Positions 54,142 through 62,939 are shown, counted from the stretch's first letter. The stretch is 64,000 nucleotides of DNA from Bradyrhizobium ontarionense (GCF_021088345.1 NZ_CP088156.1:186001-250000), one strand, 5' to 3'. Notes: generated from the sequence alone by a model not told the origin. A program made the numbers and translations.

Positions 54142-55281
54142 GGCGGGGAGGGCCTCTGGTCAACGCGACGTGATGGCTCATGCGCGAGGTTCCGCGCTCT
54201 CGCGACACCTCGTGCCCGAGTTTTGCAAATTCATCACCCTCGAAAATGAAGAGGGTGCAGGGAAGGCCGGGTGCAGGCCGCACCCATGGCCCGCCTGCAA
54301 CAAGAAAGCAGGCGGCAGTCACCACAGGATTGGCCGATACATCCGGCCTTCCCTGCGCGATGGGCTTACGGCTTATACGTGATCTCCCCGGGGACCGGGC
54401 TTTTTTGCCCCCGTCATCGGCGCATCATCAGCGCCGACTTGGCCTCAGCGTCGGGAGGCCAGAACCACACGACTTCACCGTCCCGTCAGCATCGTTCGTC
54501 CGCTCGCGAATAGCGCGCTGCAACGCCGACAGGCCATCGCATCCCGCACTCCACGTTCGTGACGATCGCGAAGCGCCCCTCATGACGAGCACGGGACGCG
54601 CGAGAAAATGGAGGTGATTTGCCCGACGGCGCAAGGCTTTTCTTCGCGACATGGTCGCCCGACGGGCAGAATTTATTAGGCCGTGTACGCGTAAGTCCGG
54701 CGGCGTGACGCTAGAAGGCTACGGTTGCTTACTCCTGCAGCGACCAAGGTCGTGCGGCACGGCAATATGTCGCGATGGGCAACGCACCTCTCAGCACAGT
54801 CCGGGAATGTCCCTTAAGGGTGAATTGCGGACATGACGAGGCAGTCCGATCAAATCGTGAATGACCCACAGCACACCCGTTCATTGGAGCATGTGGCTCA
54901 AGTATCTCGCTTCCGAAAATTGGCTGCTTCCACCAAGTATGAGATGGGATTGTCTATCTCGATCTCGTCGATATTAGCATCAACATTTCAGTTTCGGATA
55001 TTCAGCCCATCGGCCGACAGGTGAAAGGCAAGGCTCTGCGTCTGGGCGGTGGGGTAGTGCATGACGACGATCGAGGTGATTGAGGCGGATTTCCCTCAAG
55101 ATTTTCGTCAAAAAGCATCTCCGGCGAGTAGTATATGATAAAATGCTGCGCTGGGTTCTTCCTGACACGGCAACGAAACCTACAGGATTGAGTCCAGACC
55201 AGCGCGGCTGGCGGTTCATGCGGCGCACACGATGACGCTATTCATCCTTGAGACGTGGGAAGCGCGCGGGCGGAAAAAATA
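54142..55281. other. Gene-free left flank of the accessory island
   Basis: About 1.1 kb without a supportable gene. Dispersed repeat B occupies 54250-54580. From about 54650 onward base composition falls and scattered short frames show no domains. The last 150 bases hold the upstream region of the HEPN-like pair. No tRNA or clear attachment-site repeat was seen. Confidence 0.55.
54250..54580 (+). repeat. Dispersed repeat B, copy 2
   Basis: Inverted relative to copy 1 at 15000-15330. Matching blocks in order: GTGCAGGGAAGGCCGGGTG, CACCCATGGCCCGCCTGC, GCAGGCGGCAG, CCTTCCCTGCGCGATGGGCT, GCTTATACGTG, and the closing CGTGACGATCGCG. Frames inside look protein-like on casual reading, but both copies differ by indels, so they are not genes. 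Boundaries are approximate. Confidence 0.7.
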
Positions 55282-55860
55282 ATGGCAGAAACCTTTGATG
55301 AGCTATTAGATTTGTCAGAGTTCGATGGGCACTCCCAAATCATACAATTCGTCCACAAGGACAGTGACATAAACGCCTACAACAGCACATGGGAATTTGT
55401 GGCCTACAGCTATCAACGTGCCTTTGAAGAGTTGGCCAGGAAAGTCTTCGAAGAGGGAAGGCACAGGATTAGCAACCTCTCGAATCCGCTATTCTTTCTC
55501 GCGAGGCATTCGGTCGAACTTGCTCTCAAGAGCACGATCGACGAATACGCTAGGACCGACGAGAAAGAGCCTGAGCTGGCTGGACACCACCTGCTTGATT
55601 TGTGGGACCAGCTTGCTGGATACATGGACCGTTGGGGCGTGTCTGCAGACGATGATTGGGGCCGCATCGTTCGAAAACAGATTGCGCATATGCAGGATGT
55701 TGACCCGAAGGGTGACCGATTCCGATATCCGCTGGACATCAAAGGAAGGCCATTTGAGCCGAAGTGGGTTGAGATTGAAGGGCTGATACGGGCGCATAAT
55801 GGCATCACGACTTATTTGGATGGTAGCGCCACAATGCACGCTGAAGATTATCGAGGATGA
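55282..55860 (+). CDS. HEPN-like protein, first gene of a coupled pair
   Basis: A 192-residue acidic alpha-helical protein. The segment PLFFLARHSVELALKSTIDEY, followed by GHHLLDLWDQLAGYM, resembles the helix pair of HEPN-type domains. The canonical RxxxxH catalytic motif is not obvious in it. DNA here is much richer in A+T than the core genome. Its stop overlaps the next ATG (ATGA), implying linked synthesis. The ATG at 55282 lies after an A-rich leader with no strong ribosome site; an upstream GTG/ATG at 55255 is possible. Function unknown; a toxin/antitoxin or defence role is inference. Confidence 0.65.
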   Translation: MAETFDELLDLSEFDGHSQIIQFVHKDSDINAYNSTWEFVAYSYQRAFEELARKVFEEGRHRISNLSNPLFFLARHSVELALKSTIDEYARTDEKEPELAGHHLLDLWDQLAGYMDRWGVSADDDWGRIVRKQIAHMQDVDPKGDRFRYPLDIKGRPFEPKWVEIEGLIRAHNGITTYLDGSATMHAEDYRG

Positions 55861-56357
55861 GCAAGTCGTTTCGCAAATACTGGAAGGCGCGACCCTCTGG
55901 TGACGAATTGGCCAAAGTGTTCGCCGAGATGCGCGGCGAAAGTTCGAGAGCCGCTGTTCTGGTCGGGACGGCAATGCTTGAGGATGTTCTTCGAGGCGTA
56001 ATTGCCTTCTGGTGCGCGCACCTCGCTGAAACTGAGAAGTCCGATCTGCTGGACGGCATGGAACCGCTTTCGACCTTCTCCGCCAAAATCAAAGCTAATT
56101 ACGTCTTTGGCATGATAGGCGCGAAGACAAGGGACGATTTGGAAGTCGTACGCGAGATTCGGAATGCCTTTGCCCATGGCATCCGTCCGCTCGATTTCGA
56201 GAATCCGAGCACTGTTCGGCTGGTCGCCGGCATGAACGCAATGCGAGACGTGGGCTCACTCGCAGTGACGAAAGATGAGTTCGTCGAGGTCATCCATTTG
56301 CTGATCACGTTCCTTACGTCTCGAATGCAAAATCCTCGTTTCACATCGACGGTATAA
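55857..56357 (+). CDS. MltR/HEPN-like protein, second gene of the pair
   Basis: A 166-residue helical protein with strong resemblance to the mannitol-repressor MltR family. Key blocks are ESSRAAVLVGTAMLEDVLRG, then GMEPLSTFSAKIKANYVFGM and VVREIRNAFAHGIRPLDFE. RNAFAH is the HEPN-type RxxxxH motif often linked to ribonuclease activity. No mannitol operon is nearby. It is translationally coupled to the first HEPN-like gene. It may be a repressor-like partner or an RNase; the sequence alone does not decide. Confidence 0.75.
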   Translation: MSKSFRKYWKARPSGDELAKVFAEMRGESSRAAVLVGTAMLEDVLRGVIAFWCAHLAETEKSDLLDGMEPLSTFSAKIKANYVFGMIGAKTRDDLEVVREIRNAFAHGIRPLDFENPSTVRLVAGMNAMRDVGSLAVTKDEFVEVIHLLITFLTSRMQNPRFTSTV

Positions 56358-56625
56358 ATCATTTGGACTGAGCTTGCTTGCCAACATGACTAACCGCGAT
56401 CAGCGGACGTAGTCCGAGACCGCTCAGGCGGCCAACCGAGCCAGCTCAGAGTAGAACCCCGACATGAGGCGCTCCACCCATCATCGGTTGATGCAGAACA
56501 GAAAACCCGTCTTGCTTCTGGCTATCGCGTTCCTTGCTCCTTGCTTTATGGTACGGCCGGGCGGTGGCATTTTACTACTGTGTTGCTGATGCACTGGTCG
56601 GGTGCCGCCGAGAGAAGGGCGGCCC

Positions 56626-57441
56626 ATGGCTAAAATGTTCACGCAAATGCAGCTTCAAGCGATAGCCGATGCGCTGGGGGACACGGATGAAGGTCTCACG
56701 GGTTCCGAGATTGGGTACCTGCTTAGAACTGCACGAATGGATGATCCGGACGCGGGCCTGGCCAAGCGTCACCGCCTCTATAACGCGTTCGCCTTAGCGC
56801 AAAATACGAAGCAAGATCGGAGGCTGATTCTGGCGTTCATACGTTTTGCTATGAAACCTGAGCAGTACGCTCGCGACGCGCGGCGGTTCGAGCCCATGCG
56901 CACCAACTTAAACCGCGCTCTCGCGTTTGTTGGTTTGGCCGTAGAGCCCTCCGGTAAACTTGTGAGCATGGAGGCGGTCGAAACGCTTGGTCAAGCGCAG
57001 CGGCGAGCGAGCGCATTGCGCGCTGACCTCGAAGTAAGGCGTGTGCATCACGACGTGCTGCGTTTCTGCCGGGAAGAACTGCTCCAGGAGAATTACTTTC
57101 ATGCCGTCTTGGAGGCCACAAAGAGCGTAGCCGACAAGCTTCGAAGTCGAACCGGGCTAACCGATGATGGCGGAGTGCTAGTGGACCGCGTATTTGGCGG
57201 GGAGCATCCGTTACTCGCCATCAACGATCTGAAAAGTGAGAGCGAGAAGTCAGAACAGAAGGGCTTCGCCAACTTGGTAAAGGGCATGTTCGGGATGTTT
57301 CGTAACCCCGTTGCGCATGCGCCGAAAATCTCCTGGGCGGTCAACAAGGACGATGCCGAAGAGGTATTCACGCTGCTCTCTCTGGTTCACCGCCGCGTGG
57401 ATGCAGCAAAAATGCCACCTCGACCCGGCGCAGAGCAATAA
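56626..57441 (+). CDS. TIGR02391 (Hypoth_Ymh) family protein
   Basis: A 271-residue protein. The C-terminal half matches the Hypoth_Ymh family: NYFHAVLEATKSVADKLR, then TGLTDDGGVLVDRVFG, HPLLAINDLKSESEKSEQKG and FGMFRNPVAHAPK. The last contains an R-N-P-x-A-H motif like that of HEPN proteins. The N-terminal part (about 1-125) is helical and includes an RRLILAFIRFAM segment. Family members are common next to phage and restriction genes. ATG 56626 was chosen over an upstream GTG frame. A+T-rich composition indicates transfer. Confidence 0.8.
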   Translation: MAKMFTQMQLQAIADALGDTDEGLTGSEIGYLLRTARMDDPDAGLAKRHRLYNAFALAQNTKQDRRLILAFIRFAMKPEQYARDARRFEPMRTNLNRALAFVGLAVEPSGKLVSMEAVETLGQAQRRASALRADLEVRRVHHDVLRFCREELLQENYFHAVLEATKSVADKLRSRTGLTDDGGVLVDRVFGGEHPLLAINDLKSESEKSEQKGFANLVKGMFGMFRNPVAHAPKISWAVNKDDAEEVFTLLSLVHRRVDAAKMPPRPGAEQ

Positions 57442-57589
57442 ACCGGCGACGGGCTGACCCGTTAGTGTTTGAGCGCCTGTCCGTTTTGGGCTGTTCGCGT
57501 CGTTTCGACCGTACGCCGGACACTTCCGGCCTGCCCACCAACAGACATCAACAGACCTGCCCGACCACTATTGATAACGCCCGCCGTCT

Positions 57590-57751
57590 CTAAGCATCAT
57601 CGAGATGCAGCAGACCTAACTCCACAAGACAAATCACAAGCTCTTCCGCCTTTTCTTTAGACTTCGGATAATCATCTAACGACTGAGTATTATAACCCTG
57701 CTTGCGCAGGAGGGCTTTGCCGCATCGTTCAATAGCTTGAGCTTTCGTCAT
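57590..57751 (-). CDS. 53-residue small protein downstream of a TIR gene
   Basis: A short frame on the minus strand, preceded by an AAGGAT ribosome site. The 53 residues open MTKAQAIERCGKALLRKQGY and end VELGLLHLDDA, mostly helical and acidic at the C-terminus. It lies 62 bp downstream of the TIR gene in the same direction, so the two are probably co-transcribed. I recognise no family. It could be a regulator or antitoxin-like partner of the TIR protein (inference). Confidence 0.6.
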   Translation of the reverse strand: MTKAQAIERCGKALLRKQGYNTQSLDDYPKSKEKAEELVICLVELGLLHLDDA

Positions 57752-57813
57752 TCTAATTATCCTTGATCTGCTGGTCGCGCCAAATGATCGTCACTAGAAG
57801 CTCTGATGCACGT

Positions 57814-58821
57814 CTACAGCGGCGGACGCCGCACGTTTCCGCGGTTTGCCCGCGAGAGCAGGTCCAGGAAGATGCGCATGATGTGGTCGGCCAGCAGCGG
57901 CGCAGCAATGACCGTATTCCTGCCAGATTCCTTCCAGATCAGCTCTCGCGTCTCTGAAATATCGACCTTGAATTTATGCCGCTTCAATTCGGTCGGCTCA
58001 TGCATGACCCACGCGCGCTCACCGGGCAGGATCAGCGTACCCGAAAACTCTGAGGCGCGCAGAAAACACTCGCCGTTTTGCTGGTCATCTTCGACGCGAT
58101 TGAAGATCGGCTGGTGCCAGCCGATACCGAGGCTCACGAAACTGGAACGCATGACGCATACCGTGCCCTCCGCTTTGCCGACGATATTAAATCCATGATC
58201 GGCATTGGCCCTTTCCGCCAAGGCGATAACATCTTGTAGCGACTGTTTGATATTCGCATGCACGGTGCCTTCAATCCAGCGCCGGTCCCGCATCAAGGCC
58301 TCACGGTCTTCCAGGAACTTCGCCTCACGCTGAATGCGTGACATTTCAGTGATGGCATCGACTGGCACCAACTTGCCGCCGTGTTCCTGTACGCGGGCTT
58401 TGATGACGCCCACCAAGCCTTCCATGCCGTAGGCTTGCATTCCGAAGCGCACCTGAGTCGTCGGCACCCATTTCGGCGTTACACTCGTTTGGTCAAGGTT
58501 CACGAACACCAACCCAGGCCAGCCCTGCTTCAAGCACCGCTCGCCGATTGCTGTCTCTTCAACGCCGGTCCACGGCGTCTTACCCCAAGGATCGCGGTAT
58601 AGGACAACGACTACGCGCGAATCGAAGAATGGCTCTCGCATGCTTTCGAGCCCGTTGGTGCCGACCAGGTCTTCTTGGTTGTGTGGGAAGTAAAAGACCT
58701 TGAGGACCTCGCTTAGGCGGTCATAAAGTTCCTTCGCGATCACCTCATCCTTGGCCAGGAAGGATATCGCCACATCGTATTTCGGTTCGGTCGCGATCAC
58801 GGTTACAGCGGGTTTTGCCAC
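57814..58821 (-). CDS. TIR-domain protein
   Basis: A 335-residue protein with an N-terminal TIR domain (about 14-130): YDVAISFLAKDEVIAKELYD, then FFDSRVVVVLYRDPWG and the helix TPWTGVEETAIGER, where Glu88 or Glu89 after Trp84 is the likely NAD-hydrolysing residue. The C-terminal region (about 145-335) is of unrecognised fold, with a GTVCVMRSSFVSLGIGWHQP stretch, and may sense the trigger. The start is GTG at 58821. Prokaryotic TIR proteins often deplete NAD during phage infection; no Thoeris ThsA partner is adjacent. Confidence 0.82.
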   Translation of the reverse strand: MAKPAVTVIATEPKYDVAISFLAKDEVIAKELYDRLSEVLKVFYFPHNQEDLVGTNGLESMREPFFDSRVVVVLYRDPWGKTPWTGVEETAIGERCLKQGWPGLVFVNLDQTSVTPKWVPTTQVRFGMQAYGMEGLVGVIKARVQEHGGKLVPVDAITEMSRIQREAKFLEDREALMRDRRWIEGTVHANIKQSLQDVIALAERANADHGFNIVGKAEGTVCVMRSSFVSLGIGWHQPIFNRVEDDQQNGECFLRASEFSGTLILPGERAWVMHEPTELKRHKFKVDISETRELIWKESGRNTVIAAPLLADHIMRIFLDLLSRANRGNVRRPPL

Positions 58822-59335
58822 GGGAAATCCATTTGTAATTAAACTTTAAGTATATGGGGACACGAGGTCCCGCGCAACCGGCTGATAGGGAAGTTCGTTT
58901 TTTGCTCTCGAAGCCGTCCTTGGAGCCAATAGGAAGTCCGTGTCTCGCGAGTACCCGCAGTTGGGATGCCGCTGACATCCGCTTAGGGCTGAATGCGGAC
59001 GCCGGTAGCTCGGTTGCAAAGGTCGGCCTTGGGTCACTCACCACTTGGTCGAGCCGGCGGCAGGCCCGGTCGCTGTCCCCAGATCGCGACTATAAGACCC
59101 GGCTGATTGTGAGCACGCGCCGCCTCGCGGCATCGCGCCGCGCTTGCTGAGCGGGCCGCCGAGATCGGGCTGTGCCGCGATCCAGATCGATGATCCTTGC
59201 GCTGTGTGTTGGATGATCCGGCTGCATGATGGCACGCGGCGGCTCAGACCAGTGCGTGCGGGCTGTTGAAAACAGCTCTTTTGGTTGTATGCTTCTCCGC
59301 AACGAGACGTGGTGCAACCCCGGGGGAGGAACGGC
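58822..59335. other. Intergenic region between divergent genes
   Basis: A 514-base gap. Next to the TIR gene it holds an A+T-rich promoter-like stretch and a small inverted repeat (58857-58871). The composition then returns to high G+C by about 59040. No gene or repeat is recognised in the remainder. Confidence 0.5.
58857..58871 (-). promoter_or_regulatory. Small inverted repeat upstream of the TIR gene
   Basis: GGGAC (58857-58861) and GTCCC (58867-58871) are complementary around five bases. They sit just upstream of an A+T-rich run (TTTAATTACAA on the minus strand) that could be the promoter of the TIR gene. A possible operator; weak evidence. Confidence 0.3.
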
Positions 59336-60124
59336 ATGGCTGCCGGAGACGATGATGCGACTTACCGGGCGAGGCTCGGGTCGTATCTGGTGATCGGCTC
59401 GTCGATCGGCGTGCTGTTCCTGAGCATCGCCATCATCGTCGCGGCGGGAGTGGGGGGCGGCGCCAAGGACGTCAAGGACACCGCGCAGATCATCCTCACC
59501 GCCGTGCTGCCGCTGCTCGGCACCTGGGTCGGCACCGTGCTGGCGTTCTACTACTCCAAGGACAATTTCGAGGCCGCGAGCAAGGGGACGCTGGATCTGG
59601 TCCGCTCGATCTCGCAGCGGCTGAGCACCACGCGCGTGGCCGACCAGATGATGCGGGCAGGGACCATCATCAAGATCCAGGTGCCCGCGGGCAAGCAGGT
59701 GGTCGACCTCTTCGCCAAGGACGTCGAGGCGCTGTTCGGCACCGTCGGCGCCAATGGCCAGAAGATCTCGCGCCTGCCGATCGTCGCCAGCGATGGCGCC
59801 TGCGTCGGGTTTCTCCATCGCGGTCTGTGGCTCGAGATGCTGGTCAGCGGCGCCAAGCTGACGCCGCCGTTCAATGATGCCACCGATACACTGGCGAAGC
59901 TGCTGCCACTGTCCTGCCAGTCTCGGCTCGGCAGCACCTTCGCCGACTTCGTGACCAACAGCGTGGCCTACGTCGCCGAGGCGGCGAGTCTGGCGGACGC
60001 GAAGGCGGCCATGGAGGCGAAGCCGCAATGCCAGGACGTCGTGGTGACGGCAACCGGCAAGAGCGACGCGCCCATGCTGGGCTGGATCTCGAACGTCGAC
60101 ATCTCCCGGCTGTCGGTCGCCTGA
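59336..60124 (+). CDS. Two-helix membrane protein with CBS-like pair
   Basis: A 262-residue protein with two membrane helices (about 17-40 and 52-73), then a cytoplasmic part resembling a tandem CBS pair. The first half is VADQMMRAGTIIKIQVPAGK through ISRLPIVASDGACVGFLHRG. The second is TFADFVTNSVAYVAEAASLA through MLGWISNVDI. CBS domains usually bind adenosyl nucleotides. A strong GGGGGAGGA ribosome site precedes the ATG. It converges on the second TIR gene with 52 bp between stops. Family not recognised. Confidence 0.75.
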   Translation: MAAGDDDATYRARLGSYLVIGSSIGVLFLSIAIIVAAGVGGGAKDVKDTAQIILTAVLPLLGTWVGTVLAFYYSKDNFEAASKGTLDLVRSISQRLSTTRVADQMMRAGTIIKIQVPAGKQVVDLFAKDVEALFGTVGANGQKISRLPIVASDGACVGFLHRGLWLEMLVSGAKLTPPFNDATDTLAKLLPLSCQSRLGSTFADFVTNSVAYVAEAASLADAKAAMEAKPQCQDVVVTATGKSDAPMLGWISNVDISRLSVA

Positions 60125-60176
60125 CGCGGGTCAGCGTGGCATTGTCCGTCGGGACAGGCGTCCCGACGGTGCGCGC

Positions 60177-61739
60177 TCAGATCGCAAAACTCTGCTTCAG
60201 ATTGTCCAGCGCCTTCACGGTGACGGTCGAGTTGATCTGCGCCGAGGTCTCGCGGAACGAGCGCAGCGTGGCGATCCACTGCTCGGCGGCCGCCGCGAAG
60301 GCCGGGCTGGCGAGGTCGGTGCCGAGGATCTTCTCGGCCGCGGCCATCAGCTGCGAGCGGGCTCCGTACCATGTGTCCTGAAGCTGCTTGGCGAGCTTCA
60401 GATGGTCGCCGTCGGCGCCGAAATACTGCCGGATGGCCGCGACCTGATCCAGCTTGAGGGCACGCGCCTCCTCCTCGATCAGCAAGAGCTCGCGGACCAG
60501 CTGCCGCACCTTGTACAGGATCTTCGCCGGCTCGTGCTCGAGGATGAAGGAATCGACCGACAGCGCGCTGTCGGGCTCGACGAAGATGAAGCGGTACTTG
60601 GCCGCCACGTTGATGAAGCCGAGAATGGACGAGGTGGCGTTGTCGCCGAGCAGGCGGGTCGACAGCTTCTTGATGAAGTAGACATGCACCAGCTTCTGGC
60701 CGTTGTAGTAGTCGAGCTGCCGGGTCACGATGACGCGGAAGATTTCGTCATCGACCGATTTCAGGATCTGGTCGCTGTCGGTCGGCGTCTCCGACGAGAT
60801 CGCGCTGACGACGGCCTGCTCGATCGCCACCAGGATGGAGGATGCGCCGAGCGTGTCACGGACCCGCATCTTCTTGCGGAACTCACCCCATTTCAGCGTC
60901 TCACGCGGCTCGGCGATGCCGAAGATCTCCAGTGCCCGCGAATGCGGCGTCAGCGTCGTGTCGTCCGGAATGGTGCCGATGGCCTGGTCGCCGGGCGGCT
61001 TTGGCAGCAGGAATTCGATCAGCCGCTGCTCGACCGAGTGGCGCGTCACGCGCATGCTCATGCTGTCGAACAGCTTGCCCTTCAAGGTCGGGATGATCTC
61101 GGTGGCGATCTTTTGGCGACGCTTGCCGCGCAGCCGGTCCAGCGTGTCGCGGTCCTCGTTCAAAGGCGGCGGCAGCCGGCTCTCGGCGCGCTCGGCGATG
61201 TCGAGCATGACGCGTGCCAGCGCATCGGGATCGTCGACCGACTGCGCCGATTTGGCGACATAGTCCGCGCGCGGTCCGGACAGGTCGTCGGTCTCGACCT
61301 CCATGTTGATGCCGAGAATGCCTTCGCCGGTCGGCGGCGTCTCGCCGCAATAGAGATAGATGATCCGGCGTGACGTCTCGCCGGTGCCCTGCTTCTTCTC
61401 CTCATCCATCAGCGCCTCGAAGAAGCCGAGCTCCCAGCCGGTGTAGCCGTGGCTCTTCTTGAGCTGGCCGGTGTAGAGCACGACGAGGAAGTCGGATTTG
61501 CGCAAGCCCGCGCGCAGGTCCTGGCGGATCTCGTCGCTGGCCTCGATCGATTTGGAATCGAGGAAGATCCGGACCCGGTCGAAGATCGTCTCGCTCAGCG
61601 CCTGCATGGTCTGATAGACGGCCTGGGCGACGTCGTGATCTTCGGACGCATAGGAAATGAACACGCCGGCGGGACGATAGGGGCCTAGATCATTGGCGGA
61701 TCGGGCTGCGGCGGCCATCGCGACTGGAGCTAACGCCAT
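60177..61739 (-). CDS. TIR-domain protein with long C-terminal region
   Basis: A 520-residue protein. The N-terminal TIR domain (about 24-170) has AGVFISYASEDHDVAQAVYQ, the BB-loop-like FLDSKSIEASDEI, then DFLVVLYTGQLKKSHGYTGW and ELGFFEALM, with Glu103 after Trp102 as the likely catalytic residue. The 350-residue C-terminal region is helical and of unrecognised family. ATG 61739 follows a TGGAGAG ribosome site; an upstream TTG at 61760 is less likely. Base composition is close to the host, unlike the left part of the island. Confidence 0.85.
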   Translation of the reverse strand: MALAPVAMAAAARSANDLGPYRPAGVFISYASEDHDVAQAVYQTMQALSETIFDRVRIFLDSKSIEASDEIRQDLRAGLRKSDFLVVLYTGQLKKSHGYTGWELGFFEALMDEEKKQGTGETSRRIIYLYCGETPPTGEGILGINMEVETDDLSGPRADYVAKSAQSVDDPDALARVMLDIAERAESRLPPPLNEDRDTLDRLRGKRRQKIATEIIPTLKGKLFDSMSMRVTRHSVEQRLIEFLLPKPPGDQAIGTIPDDTTLTPHSRALEIFGIAEPRETLKWGEFRKKMRVRDTLGASSILVAIEQAVVSAISSETPTDSDQILKSVDDEIFRVIVTRQLDYYNGQKLVHVYFIKKLSTRLLGDNATSSILGFINVAAKYRFIFVEPDSALSVDSFILEHEPAKILYKVRQLVRELLLIEEEARALKLDQVAAIRQYFGADGDHLKLAKQLQDTWYGARSQLMAAAEKILGTDLASPAFAAAAEQWIATLRSFRETSAQINSTVTVKALDNLKQSFAI

Positions 61740-61940
61740 GACGCTCTCCAAACTCGGCAAAACGACTTAAAATATCAGAGGTCATCTTGATTGCGATCGC
61801 GCCGGAATGCAACCATTGACCCTGGAAGTGTCATGATACCTGATCACGACAGCCGGGTCCGCGTGCAGGCATTTACGCGCGTTGAACTTCGGGGCTGTCG
61901 GCACGACCAATGCGGACGAGTCCGAGGCGTTGTCGACCGC

Positions 61941-62474
61941 ATGATCCCGACCAGAATTCTGCTGCTGACCCTGATGCTCGCGGCGCCGCATGCGGTGTCT
62001 GCACAAGCCCCCGGGCGGGACGCCTGCAACGTCGAGGTCGACATCACCGACCGCGATCCGCATGGCGCCAACGTCCGTGCCGCGCCCGGCGGCAGCATTG
62101 TCACCGCGCTCAAGAACCCCGCCGGTGATGGCTGGATCGTCGTGCATCTGACCGCGCAGCAGGGTGACTGGTTCGAGATCGACCGGGCTGTTCTGATCGA
62201 CCTCGACCAGGACAAGGAGCAGGGCAAGGAGAGTGTGATCTTCCAGGGCAGGGGCTTCGTGCACCGCGGCGTGGTCGGCGCCGGCGGCCTGCAGAATGGT
62301 GCCGTCATCTATCGCGATCATGCCACCTCGAGCGCGAAGCTCGATGGGCATGCGAGCGGTGATCAGGCGGTCGAGCTGCTCGGCTGCTTCGGGGACTTCG
62401 CGAAGGTCCGTGTGAAGGCGGGGATCGGCTGGACCCGGCAGCTCTGCACCAACATGGTGACGACCTGCTCCTGA
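61941..62474 (+). CDS. Secreted protein with SH3-like domains
   Basis: A 177-residue protein with a signal peptide (about 1-21, SAQA). The mature part looks like two bacterial SH3-type segments: DPHGANVRAAPGGSIVTALK and, later, VIYRDHATSSAKLDGHASGD with a closing GCFGDFAKVRVKAGIGWTRQ. ATG 61941 begins the signal peptide; upstream in-frame Mets add non-signal sequence. Predicted periplasmic; it may bind cell wall or protein ligands. Confidence 0.78.
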   Translation: MIPTRILLLTLMLAAPHAVSAQAPGRDACNVEVDITDRDPHGANVRAAPGGSIVTALKNPAGDGWIVVHLTAQQGDWFEIDRAVLIDLDQDKEQGKESVIFQGRGFVHRGVVGAGGLQNGAVIYRDHATSSAKLDGHASGDQAVELLGCFGDFAKVRVKAGIGWTRQLCTNMVTTCS

Positions 62475-62561
62475 GCGGCCCGCTTTCCGATCAGCGCGCG
62501 CGGAACGCGGTGCCGCTCTTGGCATGCGAGGCCGGTCAGCAGGGCGCCGCGTCGGCGACGT

Positions 62562-62720
62562 TCACGCGGCGCGGGGGTGATGGTGCGACAGTCGCTCCGC
62601 CTCATGCCGGCACGCGGCCGCGAACTGTCGCAGCCGCTCGATCGTCAGCATGTCGCCGATGCTCCGCTCGAGCCGCTCGGCCCGCTCAATCTGGTCTTCG
62701 AGATCCTGCAGCCTGGTCAT
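62562..62720 (-). CDS. 52-residue coiled-coil protein
   Basis: A short frame encoding a highly charged helical peptide. It opens MTRLQDLEDQIERAERLERS with heptad-like hydrophobic spacing and ends in a His-rich tail (SHHHPRAA). It has no signal or membrane segment. Small proteins of this kind recur in Bradyrhizobium genomes without assigned function. Confidence 0.6.
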   Translation of the reverse strand: MTRLQDLEDQIERAERLERSIGDMLTIERLRQFAAACRHEAERLSHHHPRAA

Positions 62721-62939
62721 GTCCCGCCTCCTGACACGGACAAGTTGATGCAAATTGTATCGTTCCCGCAGGGTGAGGATCGTGGTGAATGGCGGGTTAA
62801 TCCGTGACCGGGCGCACACCGGCGGCGGCGGCGTGGCGCGCGGGGGGTGGTCGCGTTTGAGCGACCTGACACGCGAGCTTTGTTGTGATCGAACATCCCG
62901 TTCGCTAGCATGTGCGAGCGAGCCCAAATCCACGGAAGC

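Noticed and set aside
57814..61739. The two TIR genes as a Thoeris system
   Set aside because: Thoeris needs a ThsA effector (SIR2-SLOG or membrane-Macro type) beside a TIR ThsB. No SIR2, SLOG or Macro domain could be recognised, and the CBS-like membrane protein is not ThsA-like.
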